A stretch of 64,000 bases of DNA from Alligator mississippiensis (taxonomy: Eukaryota > Chordata > Crocodylia > Alligatoridae), in contig NC_081835.1 in NCBI RefSeq assembly GCF_030867095.1, positions 47,041,892 to 47,105,891 on the forward strand. The letters are read 5' to 3'. The position numbers and the translations under genes were made by a program. This document shows, piece after piece, positions 62,901 to 64,000 of this stretch (positions within the stretch are counted from its first letter, which is position 1; each line of letters starts with the position of its first letter). Below the pieces are notes generated by a model that made no database searches, was not told where the DNA came from, and saw only the letters and a list, made by a program, of their open reading frames with translations.

Positions 62901-63668
62901 TACATTCTGCAGATGTTTTCTTATACTTTATAATGAGCACATGGCTCTTTTTGTCCACATTCCATCACCAGCCCAATACTGCTTTGCCACCAAAGATAAA
63001 TGAAAAAGATATGATTGCAAAATCTTGAAATTTTCAAACCATTTCCCCTGAAAAAGAATTACAATACATTCCTCTTGGGAACTCTAAGAAGCAATGTTTG
63101 TTTGCATATTTCTAGGGCTGACCTGTATATTCAGCTTTTTGCCCCAGTGTACTCCCCCTATTCTGAAGGATTCACAGCCTCTTGGATCAGAGACTGACTG
63201 GCATTACTTTTTATATTTGCCAAGACCACTCTTTGCTTGGTCAAAGGGTTCACACAATAATTCCTGTTAGCCTGCTCAGTGTTCCTAATATGGGGAAGAA
63301 ATTAGGAAAAGGATTTGAACCTGAGTCTTTCACTTTGTGTGTCAAGCACCATTCAGTCAGTCAGCTGTGCTAGATTGGTGTTCACTATTTTTCTCATGGG
63401 ACAAAAGGGTAAAGGGTGTATTGTCCTGGCACAGCTGTCTTAGCCAACTATCCAGGAGTCTTATTTCTTACATGTGAGATGCCAGCCTGGTGAGAGACTC
63501 TCTCCCACTTCCTCCAACACCCAGGAGGAGAGCGTTGCCCAATGCCTGCCGCAAGATCCGACTAATCCGGCAGATGTGCTGCACTGCATCCATAAAAAGG
63601 ACAAGCTTCATCTTGGTGGTATTGATCTGGTTATATTCTTCCAGGTAGTCCTCAATCACATTCTTAAG
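2815..63668 (-). CDS. DNAH1: DNAH1, axonemal dynein heavy chain 1 (3' part: last 31 exons, 1,729 residues)
   Basis: This is an inner-arm dynein heavy chain, an ATP-driven minus-end motor of cilia and sperm flagella. The 31 minus-strand exons listed separately all join in frame. In order they give AAA4 with P-loop GVGGSGRES (window residues 50-58), stalk coiled coil 1 (about 250-400), microtubule-binding domain (about 402-521), coiled coil 2 (about 522-600), AAA5 with its strut (about 600-890), AAA6 (about 890-1270) and the C-terminal domain to 1729. Sequences such as [17 protein letters not shown]-like [14 protein letters not shown] and the ending [13 protein letters not shown] match human DNAH1 as I remember it, better than DNAH3, DNAH7 or DNAH12. 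The human protein is about 4,265 residues, and its AAA4 P-loop lies roughly 1,700 residues from the end, as here. The 5' half is outside the window. No stop or frameshift was found. Intron 7 holds an antisense HAUS3-like gene. Confidence 0.97.
3458..4296. mobile_element. Non-autonomous hAT-type MITE
   Basis: An 839-base element with imperfect terminal inverted repeats (TAGAGCTGTGTGAAATTTTG on the left, CTAGGGCTGTGCAAAATGG as the complement on the right). It is flanked by a perfect 8-base duplication GTGCTCAC (3450-3457 and 4297-4304). The core has inverted GC-rich duplications around CCCCAGCTCTTCC and no transposase. Open frames inside it are not genes. Confidence 0.85.
4381..5905 (-). mobile_element. 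CR1 LINE, 5'-truncated
   Basis: The minus strand encodes broken reverse-transcriptase pieces: [38 protein letters not shown], and the C-terminal [20 protein letters not shown]. The CR1 3' end (ATGAAACTATGAAG-like octamer tail) lies at the low coordinate. Several frame breaks; inactive. It sits in DNAH1 intron 30. Confidence 0.9.
6038..6272 (-). CDS. DNAH1: DNAH1 window exon 30: C-terminal domain
   Basis: Residues 1612-1690, with [20 protein letters not shown] and [13 protein letters not shown]. This part is strongly DNAH1-like. Phase 1 end, donor GTAAGG. Confidence 0.97.
7031..7237 (-). CDS. DNAH1: DNAH1 window exon 29: C-terminal domain
   Basis: Residues 1543-1611, with [20 protein letters not shown] and [12 protein letters not shown], one of the most conserved dynein segments. 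69 codons, donor GTCAGT. Confidence 0.97.
7618..7885. repeat. Short repeated motif of unknown family
   Basis: A unit like CCAATCAGAGTACAGGATTC recurs at about 7624, in weaker form at about 7698, and at about 7838. It lies in DNAH1 intron 28. I do not recognise the family. Confidence 0.35.
8171..8315 (-). CDS. DNAH1: DNAH1 window exon 28: C-terminal domain
   Basis: Residues 1494-1542, [20 protein letters not shown] and [19 protein letters not shown]. Length 145 completes the previous codon. Donor GTACTG. Confidence 0.95.
8924..9054 (-). CDS. DNAH1: DNAH1 window exon 27: C-terminal domain
   Basis: Residues 1451-1494, [14 protein letters not shown] through [18 protein letters not shown]. The last feature is close to human DNAH1. 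Phase 2 end, donor GTAAAG. Confidence 0.95.
9055..10615. other. DNAH1 intron 26, proximal part: nothing recognised
   Basis: 1.5 kb with no exon, no clear repeat and only short chance open frames. Confidence 0.5.
10617..10712 (+). repeat. Tail repeat 'TTGGTCTAATAAAAG', Penelope-like 3' end
   Basis: GTTGGTCTAATAAAAGATAC followed by CTTAGACCAACACGGCTACAA. The same tail recurs at 37,352 and several times near 60,700. The pattern resembles ends I associate with sauropsid Penelope-like elements; the family is inferred. Confidence 0.45.
10767..10935 (+). pseudogene. Collagen-like (Gly-X-Y) fragment, probably a collagen IV pseudogene piece
   Basis: On the + strand one frame gives Gly at nearly every third residue: [36 protein letters not shown], then a TGA at 10875-10877, and further on TGLPGVPGF. 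Interruptions in the Gly-X-Y pattern suggest a type IV collagen. No splice sites with good scores flank it, it is short and it contains a stop, so it is taken as a decayed fragment. It lies between a Penelope-like tail and a CR1 tail. Confidence 0.5.
10993..11292 (+). mobile_element. CR1 LINE 3' end
   Basis: Encodes the typical CR1 RT C-terminus [20 protein letters not shown] and [15 protein letters not shown], and ends in the CR1 tail TCTATGAAATCTATGAAA. Only 300 bases remain. Confidence 0.85.
11320..11680 (+). mobile_element. LTR-retrotransposon fossil (Gypsy-type, RNase H region)
   Basis: A short stretch resembles the RNase H part of Gypsy-type pol. No terminal repeats are visible. It is old, truncated and has multiple breaks. 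Confidence 0.55.
11681..13916. other. DNAH1 intron 26, distal part: little recognised
   Basis: No exon is supported. About 12,320-12,395 (ACCTACCAAATTCACAATG... TTAGGTCCCTACCC) looks like one end of a hAT-type MITE whose other end I could not find. The rest shows nothing. Confidence 0.4.
13446..13469. repeat. (GACTT)n microsatellite
   Basis: Four to five tandem GACTT units in intron 26. Confidence 0.85.
13917..14087 (-). CDS. DNAH1: DNAH1 window exon 26: C-terminal domain
   Basis: Residues 1394-1450, with [20 protein letters not shown] and a variable serine-rich linker. 57 codons, donor GTGCGT. Confidence 0.96.
14968..15144 (-). CDS. DNAH1: DNAH1 window exon 25: C-terminal domain
   Basis: Residues 1335-1393, with [20 protein letters not shown], the invariant dynein motif before the C-terminal helices. 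59 codons, donor GTAAGT. Confidence 0.97.
15145..16385. other. DNAH1 intron 24, first part
   Basis: No exon. About 15,960-16,110 resembles a tRNA-related SINE in reverse (TATCCTAACCACCAAGCCATG near its end), at low confidence. Otherwise nothing is recognised. Confidence 0.35.
16387..17098. mobile_element. hAT-type non-autonomous element, one end only
   Basis: Begins CAGGGGTGGGCAATTATTTC followed by GGCTGGAGGGCCAC, the usual end of a hAT MITE family. The interior is a GC-rich satellite-like stretch of CTGCCTGC/CACCATG units, ending GGATCCAGCCCATGGGCCAT. The far end abuts the 3' end of a CR1 and is not seen. Confidence 0.6.
17099..20910 (-). mobile_element. CR1 LINE, nearly full length (about 3.8 kb)
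   Basis: On the minus strand, in order: an ORF1 N-terminal coiled coil (20881-20687); an ORF1 esterase-like domain (20538-20038, [14 protein letters not shown], ending [11 protein letters not shown]); ORF2 starting ATG at 20035 just after the ORF1 TAG. ORF2 has an AP endonuclease ([38 protein letters not shown]) and reverse transcriptase ([31 protein letters not shown], then FTDHTKLWG in place of the FADDTKL box) to 17245. The 3' tail is at 17,099. The RT part is split by at least three frame breaks and the catalytic DD is lost, so it is dead. The 5' limit is uncertain and could reach 21,130. Confidence 0.92.
21531..21710 (-). CDS. DNAH1: DNAH1 window exon 24: start of C-terminal domain
   Basis: Residues 1275-1334, with [20 protein letters not shown] and [16 protein letters not shown]. 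60 codons, acceptor CCCCGCAG, donor GTAGGG. Confidence 0.96.
21955..22239 (+). mobile_element. L3/CR1-type LINE 3' remnant
   Basis: [20 protein letters not shown] followed by the typical L3 tail GGGCAAGATGGACCCATGG. The tail resumes at 22,484 (CCCATGGTCTGACCCAGTA) after a MITE insertion. Confidence 0.65.
22240..22483. mobile_element. Palindromic MITE inserted in L3 remnant
   Basis: 244 bases with long imperfect inverted arms (CCCATGCTTAAAAATGGCAG against its complement at about 22,420). It is flanked by CCCATGG (22233-22239 and 22484-22490). The duplication extends to 8 bases with one mismatch, as for hAT elements. Confidence 0.7.
22805..22975 (-). CDS. DNAH1: DNAH1 window exon 23: AAA6 end
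   Basis: Residues 1218-1274, with [20 protein letters not shown] and the conserved [18 protein letters not shown]. 57 codons, phase 0. Confidence 0.96.
23600..23649. repeat. Short hairpin, 13-base arms
   Basis: CTGCTCCCTAATC (23600-23612) is the exact complement of GATTAGGGAGCAG (23637-23649). Probably the core of a small MITE. Confidence 0.6.
23838..23969 (-). CDS. DNAH1: DNAH1 window exon 22: AAA6
   Basis: Residues 1174-1217, with [15 protein letters not shown] and [20 protein letters not shown], the usual dynein 'QNCHLA' motif. 44 codons. The donor is GTTACA, the weakest seen in this gene. Confidence 0.95.
24685..24843 (-). CDS. DNAH1: DNAH1 window exon 21: AAA6
   Basis: Residues 1121-1173, with [20 protein letters not shown] and [12 protein letters not shown], a family hallmark. 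53 codons, phase 0. Confidence 0.96.
24844..26261. other. DNAH1 intron 20, first part: mostly unrecognised
   Basis: No exon. About 25,800-25,910 (TATATCTGTATAATGCATC) resembles a decayed AT-rich MITE. Nothing else seen. Confidence 0.4.
26262..26470 (+). repeat. MIR SINE
   Basis: Typical MIR body: CAGGGTGACCCAGTG start, GGATTCGCCCC, CTGGGTGACCCTGGGCAACT, then TGCCTCAGTTTCCTCTTCTG and TAAAAATAGGCACAATAATA. This is an ancient amniote SINE. Confidence 0.88.
26631..26775 (-). CDS. DNAH1: DNAH1 window exon 20: AAA6
   Basis: Residues 1072-1120. [20 protein letters not shown] is a strongly conserved AAA6 segment. Acceptor CTCTTGCAG, donor GTAGCT. Confidence 0.95.
27005..27201 (-). CDS. DNAH1: DNAH1 window exon 19: AAA6
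   Basis: Residues 1007-1072, starting [20 protein letters not shown] and ending in [12 protein letters not shown]. Phase 2 end, donor GTGAGT. Confidence 0.94.
27202..28255. other. DNAH1 intron 18: nothing recognised
   Basis: No exon or identifiable repeat; a purine-rich tract at about 27,605-27,660. Confidence 0.5.
28256..28407 (-). CDS. DNAH1: DNAH1 window exon 18: AAA6
   Basis: Residues 956-1006, with NICRS-type [20 protein letters not shown] and MMNEGKINM. Length 152 fits the preceding phase. Donor GTGAGT. Confidence 0.95.
28408..29495. other. DNAH1 intron 17: nothing recognised
   Basis: No exon, repeat or regulatory motif could be supported. Confidence 0.5.
29496..29691 (-). CDS. DNAH1: DNAH1 window exon 17: AAA5-AAA6 junction
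   Basis: Residues 891-956, with [20 protein letters not shown] and [17 protein letters not shown], conserved in axonemal dyneins. Ends phase 1, donor GTACCT. Confidence 0.95.
29779..30004 (-). CDS. DNAH1: DNAH1 window exon 16: AAA5 strut
   Basis: Residues 815-890: [20 protein letters not shown], then a helical hairpin to KLKAGEIQ. This is the strut (buttress) that supports the stalk. The intron after it is only 87 bases. Confidence 0.95.
30425..30545 (-). repeat. MIR-type SINE remnant
   Basis: GAGAAACTGAGGCACAGAAG followed by TTTGCCCAAGCTCA is the reverse strand of the MIR core, degraded. Confidence 0.6.
30701..30861 (-). CDS. DNAH1: DNAH1 window exon 15: AAA5
   Basis: Residues 762-815, with [20 protein letters not shown] and the conserved [18 protein letters not shown]. 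Ends in phase 2, donor GTAACC. Confidence 0.96.
31184..31333 (-). CDS. DNAH1: DNAH1 window exon 14: AAA5
   Basis: Residues 712-761, with [20 protein letters not shown] and [18 protein letters not shown]. 50 codons. Acceptor CCCCAAG, donor GTTCCT, a weak donor. Confidence 0.95.
31916..32035 (-). CDS. DNAH1: DNAH1 window exon 13: AAA5
   Basis: Residues 672-711. It begins [16 protein letters not shown], a near-universal dynein AAA5 motif, followed by [18 protein letters not shown]. 40 codons, donor GTAAGG. Confidence 0.96.
32329..32454 (-). CDS. DNAH1: DNAH1 window exon 12: AAA5
   Basis: Residues 630-671, from [20 protein letters not shown] to [15 protein letters not shown], typical AAA5 sequence. 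42 codons, phase 0. Confidence 0.95.
32975..33106 (-). CDS. DNAH1: DNAH1 window exon 11: coiled coil 2 to AAA5
   Basis: Residues 586-629: [19 protein letters not shown], then [17 protein letters not shown], the conserved join of stalk and AAA5. 44 codons, donor GTAAGC after ACA. Confidence 0.95.
33635..33826 (-). CDS. DNAH1: DNAH1 window exon 10: stalk coiled coil 2
   Basis: Residues 522-585, a heptad-rich helix ([20 protein letters not shown]) ending in [13 protein letters not shown]. This is the return strand of the antiparallel stalk. 64 codons, acceptor TTTTTCACAG, donor GTCAGT. Confidence 0.95.
34245..35749. mobile_element. hAT-type non-autonomous element split by a CR1
   Basis: Left end GGTGCTCAAACCCTGGCCCA and right end, as complement, ACAGTGATGCTCAGTTTTG. 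Flanks TCTATACT (34237-34244) and TCTATAAT (35750-35757) look like a decayed 8-base duplication. The satellite-like interior (GGGGCACAACCCCTGTGTGC) is split at about 34,424 by a CR1. Confidence 0.6.
34424..35620 (+). mobile_element. CR1 LINE, 5'-truncated
   Basis: The + strand carries RT pieces [60 protein letters not shown], and a 3' tail near 35,615 (TTTTTTATGCTTCTATAAT). At least four frame breaks. Confidence 0.9.
35930..36760 (+). pseudogene. hAT transposase remnant (ZMYM/DUF4371-like)
   Basis: Pieces on the + strand recall this transposase clade: [20 protein letters not shown] with SNSLTEHEK near 36,175-36,270, then further on a sequence equivalent to the ILDCT core near 36,540 and EHFVG near 36,650. 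Many stops and frame shifts break it. No terminal repeats were identified. The call rests on the order of weak similarities. Confidence 0.5.
37240..37402 (+). repeat. Penelope-like terminal remnant with hammerhead-like motif
   Basis: AAATGAAGGGTACTGTACCC followed directly by GAAAGCTTGC looks like a decayed hammerhead ribozyme core (variable box, stem GGGTA/TACCC, GAAA). AGTTGGTCTAATAAAAGGTA then follows. Penelope-like elements are known to carry hammerhead motifs. The first box has drifted, so activity is unlikely. Confidence 0.5.
38375..38530. repeat. Decayed MITE
   Basis: TTTAGGCACCTAAAGAAAAG, GGCCTGATATTCAAAAATG and GAGCACCTGGAGCTC near the left, with a loosely complementary right half (GGGGGCACTCAGCATATTTC). 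Family not certain. Confidence 0.4.
38870..38985 (-). repeat. MIR-type SINE remnant
   Basis: TACCTCCACTTCACGTATGG, AGAAACTGAAGCAAAGGTA and GTCCAAGCCTGACTG correspond to the reverse of a MIR core. Confidence 0.5.
39225..39560. repeat. GC-rich repeat of unknown family
   Basis: Starts TATTATAAAAGCTTTAGTCTG with a short CTGT run, followed by a GC-rich, satellite-like body (GCCATGACAGTGGGGACT, repeated as GCCATAACAGTGAGGACT). It looks like a mobile unit, but I cannot place it. Confidence 0.4.
39749..39916 (-). CDS. DNAH1: DNAH1 window exon 9: microtubule-binding domain
   Basis: Residues 466-521, with [20 protein letters not shown] and [18 protein letters not shown], the helices that close the microtubule-binding domain and lead into coiled coil 2. 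56 codons, donor GTAAGA. Confidence 0.96.
39917..41333. other. DNAH1 intron 8: nothing recognised
   Basis: 1.4 kb with no exon and no clear repeat. Confidence 0.5.
41334..41525 (-). CDS. DNAH1: DNAH1 window exon 8: start of microtubule-binding domain
   Basis: Residues 402-465, beginning [20 protein letters not shown], the classic proline-containing entry to the dynein microtubule-binding domain. It continues through [20 protein letters not shown]. 64 codons, phase 0, donor GTAAGC. Confidence 0.96.
41776..42190. mobile_element. hAT-type non-autonomous element with tandem core
   Basis: Left end CAGGGAAGCTCAACTCTCAG; right end, as complement, CAGCGCTGCTCGTGGTTTTG. The core has degenerate tandem units like GGCCCAATCACAGCATG and AGGGGCCAGGTTGGGGTGG. 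Flanking duplications are weak. Confidence 0.6.
42501..42583. mobile_element. Short hAT MITE
   Basis: 83 bases bounded by CAGTGGTTCTCAACC (42501-42515) and its near complement GGTTGAGAGCCACTG (42569-42583), the classic hAT/Charlie-type ends. Confidence 0.8.
42850..42985 (-). repeat. MIR-type SINE remnant
   Basis: AGTCAGTGGCAGAACTGGGA followed by ACCAAACCTAGGG is the reverse strand of a MIR core. Confidence 0.6.
43000..44035 (+). promoter_or_regulatory. HAUS3: Region expected to hold the HAUS3-like promoter and first exon
   Basis: The first coding exon is preceded by a good splice acceptor (AG at 44034-44035), so a non-coding exon should lie in this kilobase or further up. There is no CpG island and no clear TATA box. 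A short GTTGCTAGG at 43963 resembles an RFX half-site only. Position is inferred. Confidence 0.3.
44036..45303 (+). CDS. HAUS3: HAUS3-like exon with start codon (coding from 44053)
   Basis: Acceptor ATCTGTCTCTTCCAG ends at 44035, so a non-coding first exon probably lies upstream. ATG at 44053 has A at -3. It encodes residues 1-417: augmin-3 N-terminal domain, coiled coil about 115-200, repeated linker 245-380, and coiled coil from 378. Donor TGG|GTAGGT, phase 0. The human protein starts about 14 residues later, so the first residues ([10 protein letters not shown]) are an extension or the start is further in. Confidence 0.88.
44053..51269 (+). CDS. HAUS3: HAUS3-like gene, augmin complex subunit 3 homologue, nested antisense in DNAH1 intron 7
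   Basis: Four coding exons (44053-45303, 45492-45934, 50033-50249, 51054-51269) join in frame to 708 residues with no stop. The N-terminal part (residues 18-97: [34 protein letters not shown]) aligns with human HAUS3 as I remember it. So do [12 protein letters not shown] (379-390), [11 protein letters not shown] and the end [22 protein letters not shown]3 is a coiled-coil subunit of augmin, which brings gamma-tubulin to spindle microtubules for branching nucleation. The protein is about 100 residues longer than human HAUS3 (603), mostly from a repeated linker at 245-380. Introns at matching places in the alignment argue against a retrocopy. Human HAUS3 lies on 4p16.3, so this is either a paralogue or a moved gene; the window cannot decide. 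Expression is unknown. Confidence 0.9.
45492..45934 (+). CDS. HAUS3: HAUS3-like second coding exon
   Basis: Residues 418-565, [20 protein letters not shown] to SGDLTTLR. It is a long coiled coil that lines up with human HAUS3 from 'KAVDKENLDAKI' to 'TKDYSTHR'. Acceptor TCTCTTTTTCAG, donor GTAAAG after two codon bases. Confidence 0.9.
46208..47029. mobile_element. Tigger-like (mariner-type) non-autonomous DNA transposon
   Basis: Terminal inverted repeats CAGGCAACCCCTGCTTA at both ends (17 bases perfect) and TA on both sides (46206-46207, 47030-47031). The sub-terminal CCTATGGGCAAATCGATTTT also fits Tigger relatives. The middle (about 46,340-46,910) is a GC-rich, tandem-like insert (GGGGCCAGGGCCAGCAGGGG). 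No transposase. Confidence 0.85.
47227..47690 (-). mobile_element. CR1 LINE fragment, part 1 (3' end)
   Basis: 3' end of a minus-strand CR1 (ATCATAGAAAACTAGGATTG) with RT C-terminus pieces such as [19 protein letters not shown]. The same copy resumes at 48376-48465 and 49360-49625 after two hAT insertions. Confidence 0.88.
47691..48375. mobile_element. hAT MITE inserted in CR1 (first)
   Basis: Begins TAGGGCTGTGCAAAACTTCG and ends, as complement, CAGAGGTATGTGAAGTGGGC. It is flanked by the perfect 8-base duplication GTCCACAT (47683-47690 and 48376-48383). It contains a perfect 18-base hairpin (47843-47860 with 47903-47920) around an AT-rich loop. Confidence 0.85.
48376..48465 (-). mobile_element. 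CR1 LINE fragment, part 2
   Basis: GGGCCCAAAACTGGACACAG and CTCCAGATGTGGCCTCA are the reverse strand of the CR1 RT C-terminal region, continuing the copy at 47,690. Confidence 0.85.
48466..49359. mobile_element. hAT MITE inserted in CR1 (second)
   Basis: Left TAGGCCTGTGTGAAGCAG and right, as complement, AAGGGCTGTGCAAAACTTCA. The body is made of inverted GC-rich copies around CTGCTGGCTCAAGC / GCTTGAGCCAGCAG. No clear flanking duplication. Same broad family as the elements at 3458 and 47691. Confidence 0.75.
49360..49625 (-). mobile_element. CR1 LINE fragment, part 3
   Basis: ACCTGCTGGCAACACTCCTA and GCAGCCCAGTATGTCGTTAG continue the same CR1 copy upstream in its own orientation. It is the third piece of one insertion. 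Confidence 0.8.
50033..50249 (+). CDS. HAUS3: HAUS3-like third coding exon
   Basis: Residues 565-637, [20 protein letters not shown] to FNQLQLNSQ. It completes the split arginine codon of the previous exon. Acceptor CCCCTCTTTCAG, donor GTGAGC. The intron before it is 4.1 kb and filled with repeats. Confidence 0.9.
50410..50935 (-). mobile_element. CR1 LINE 3' end
   Basis: 3' end ATAGAATGATAGAAAATTAG with the usual GGTTGGAAGGGATCTCAGGA, followed by the RT C-terminal region in reverse. It lies in the last intron of the HAUS3-like gene. Closely related to the copy at 47,227. Confidence 0.9.
51054..51620 (+). CDS. HAUS3: HAUS3-like last exon (coding to 51269) and 3' UTR
   Basis: Residues 638-708, [40 protein letters not shown] and [20 protein letters not shown], then TAA at 51267-51269. 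Acceptor CATCTTCCTGCAG. The short 3' UTR ends after ATTAAA at 51598. Confidence 0.9.
51598..51603 (+). terminator. HAUS3: Poly(A) signal of the HAUS3-like gene
   Basis: ATTAAA, the common variant, 330 bases after the stop. A GT-rich stretch (gacgtgtgtgttc) follows at about 51651. Confidence 0.6.
51621..52974. other. Intergenic part of DNAH1 intron 7 after the HAUS3-like gene
   Basis: 1.35 kb with no exon or repeat I can name. Confidence 0.5.
52975..53160 (-). CDS. DNAH1: DNAH1 window exon 7: distal stalk coiled coil 1
   Basis: Residues 340-401, an alanine-rich helix ending [18 protein letters not shown], the conserved dynein stretch just before the stalk tip. Donor GTAATA. The intron that follows carries the antisense HAUS3-like gene. 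Confidence 0.95.
53161..54341. other. DNAH1 intron 6: nothing recognised
   Basis: No exon or identifiable repeat. Confidence 0.5.
54342..54452 (-). CDS. DNAH1: DNAH1 window exon 6: stalk coiled coil 1
   Basis: Residues 303-339, 37 codons of charged helix ([20 protein letters not shown]). This is the middle of coiled coil 1. Acceptor TTCTTCTAG, donor GTACAG, phase 0 at both ends. Confidence 0.93.
55227..55418 (-). CDS. DNAH1: DNAH1 window exon 5: entry to stalk coiled coil 1
   Basis: Residues 239-302: [16 protein letters not shown], then [15 protein letters not shown], the usual dynein lead into the stalk. Then a lysine-rich helix [20 protein letters not shown]. Exactly 64 codons. Donor GTTGGT is weaker than average. 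Confidence 0.94.
55817..55988 (-). CDS. DNAH1: DNAH1 window exon 4: end of AAA4
   Basis: Residues 181-238, with [19 protein letters not shown] and the conserved [15 protein letters not shown]. Acceptor CTGCCTAG, donor GTAAGT, phase 0. Confidence 0.95.
56428..56880 (-). mobile_element. CR1 LINE 3' end
   Basis: Reverse-strand CR1 tail (GGGGTCATAGGAAAGTAGGG) and RT C-terminus pieces ([31 protein letters not shown]). Diverged. Confidence 0.85.
57260..57468 (-). CDS. DNAH1: DNAH1 window exon 3: AAA4
   Basis: Residues 112-181, with [18 protein letters not shown] and [14 protein letters not shown], the conserved core of AAA4 after Walker B. Acceptor CTGTTTAG, donor GTATGA, phase 2. Confidence 0.95.
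57795..58215 (+). mobile_element. L2-clade LINE remnant
   Basis: The + strand reads like the end of an L2-type reverse transcriptase: HWLPIAF near 57,905, [20 protein letters not shown]-type sequence near 58,000, and a [10 protein letters not shown]-like end near 58,135. Frames are broken. Old. Confidence 0.6.
58250..59465. repeat. Repeat-like region of unknown family, possibly LTR-derived
   Basis: Runs from about TGTTAGGAAAC to GCCTGTTACA, includes a poly-T tract at 58,701-58,718 and imperfect GC-rich repeats (GGGCCAAGAGGCCCAGC, CCAGGGGCCCAGCAGC). No coding part and no flanking duplication were seen. Treated as an unplaced fossil. Confidence 0.3.
59470..60180. other. DNAH1 intron 2, AT-rich part: nothing recognised
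   Basis: No exon or clear repeat. Confidence 0.4.
60181..61235 (+). mobile_element. L3/CR1-type LINE remnant, interrupted
   Basis: [15 protein letters not shown] near 60,190 matches the RT catalytic box; GGATGAAATTTAATAACAC near 60,477 and GAGGGAGATATGACTGTTCT near 61,092 continue in the same direction. It is interrupted by an alanine-rich piece (60,255-60,464) and by the tail repeats at 60,650-60,900. Many breaks. Confidence 0.6.
60650..60905. repeat. Three tail repeats, two forming a 54-base hairpin
   Basis: The TTGGTCTAATAAAAG family occurs in reverse at about 60,655-60,710 and 60,737-60,790, and forward at 60,804-60,890. The last two are inverted across a poly-A/T spacer with about two mismatches in 54 bases. 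Confidence 0.75.
61378..61520 (+). mobile_element. L2-clade LINE 3' remnant
   Basis: [20 protein letters not shown] followed by CKAHFFDLL resembles the end of an L2-type RT ('FSVA.RLWN.LP'). Confidence 0.55.
61905..62343. mobile_element. hAT non-autonomous element
   Basis: 439 bases, left CAGGGGTTGGCAATG, right (complement) CAGGGATAGGCAACC. Flanking duplication GTCTAAAC/GTTTAAAC, one mismatch in 8 bases. No transposase. Confidence 0.85.
62706..62841 (-). CDS. DNAH1: DNAH1 window exon 2: AAA4 Walker B
   Basis: Residues 66-111. It contains [20 protein letters not shown] and the Walker B stretch [10 protein letters not shown]. Acceptor CTTCTAG, donor GTACAG. The length of 136 bases fits the phase left by the previous exon. 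Confidence 0.95.
63472..63668 (-). CDS. DNAH1: DNAH1 window exon 1: AAA4 P-loop
   Basis: Residues 1-66, starting [16 protein letters not shown]. It holds the AAA4 Walker [10 protein letters not shown], in which the usual lysine is arginine; this is common in axonemal AAA4 sites. Acceptor CTCCACAG, donor GTAAGA, ending after two bases of a codon. Confidence 0.95.
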
Positions 63669-64000
63669 CTGTGGAGGGAAAAACACGTAGAAGCAGTAGC
63701 TTGAGAACCTCATGAGCTTCGCTGAGTCAAACCGTGGAGAAAACTAGTACACCCTGCCCCTCCCTTCCCCCACCATTGCAGAGTTCTTCAGGTATTTGTG
63801 CAGGCGGAGAGAACATGCATCCGATGTGGTGCTCACTTCAAGAAGAGGCCACCAGCACCTCAGGTGACCACTACCAGCTAGGTCACTAAGCAGAATCTCA
63901 GTGGCTACTTGGGTCTTGTTCCCTGGACTCGAAATGGAAAGAGGCACTGCTGAATTGGAAAACCAAACTTGTAGAAGAGATGGGTCTGCATCTGTCATTT
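63669..64000 (-). other. DNAH1: DNAH1 intron before window exon 1
   Basis: The next upstream exon is not within the window. An open frame at 63744-63998 does not resemble dynein sequence expected before AAA4. Confidence 0.6.

Noticed and set aside
63744-63998. Open frame on the minus strand just upstream of the first DNAH1 exon
   Set aside because: Its translation does not resemble the dynein sequence expected before AAA4, and it has no acceptor/donor pair that fits the phase of the next exon. Taken as intron.

Overview
The window is vertebrate nuclear DNA. It most likely comes from a crocodilian, with another non-avian sauropsid such as a turtle less likely. The evidence is long multi-exon genes with GT-AG introns, many CR1 LINEs (one nearly full length), many short non-autonomous hAT elements, and old MIR, L2 and L3 remnants. 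No species-specific marker was tested, so this assignment is an inference.

Three protein-coding genes are supported. The first 63 bases on the + strand are the last codons of BAP1, followed by a 3' UTR of about 2 kb ending at an AATAAA at 2050. Facing it tail to tail on the minus strand is the 3' half of the axonemal dynein heavy chain gene DNAH1. Thirty-one consecutive exons (63668 down to 2249) encode 1,729 residues, from the AAA4 P-loop through the stalk, microtubule-binding domain, AAA5, AAA6 and C-terminal domain. Every exon junction has GT/AG sites and compatible phases, with no frame break. The BAP1-DNAH1 convergent arrangement matches the human 3p21.1 order.

The most notable feature is a complete second gene nested in antisense in the 11.4-kb DNAH1 intron 41526-52974. 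That intron splits the dynein stalk coiled coil from the microtubule-binding domain. The nested gene is a HAUS3 (augmin subunit) homologue with four coding exons (44053-51269, + strand, 708 residues). Its frame is intact, its start context is good, and it has its own ATTAAA signal. Human HAUS3 lies elsewhere (4p16.3), so this is either a diverged second copy or a relocated gene. It also has an enlarged, internally repeated linker.

The rest is intronic and rich in repeats. Region by region: BAP1 3' UTR (64-2075); DNAH1 3' end with a hAT-type MITE and a CR1 in intron 30 (2937-6037); a repeat cluster in intron 26 (9055-13916) with a collagen-like pseudogene fragment, a CR1 tail and an LTR-element fossil; a nearly full-length CR1 in intron 24 (15145-21530); a nested MITE in an L3 remnant (22 kb); a CR1 inside a hAT element and a decayed hAT transposase in intron 9 (33827-39748); Tigger-like and hAT elements layered on CR1 inside the nested HAUS3-like gene; and L2/L3 remnants with a large hairpin in intron 2 (57469-62705). 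No RNA gene, CRISPR array or bacterial-type feature was seen.
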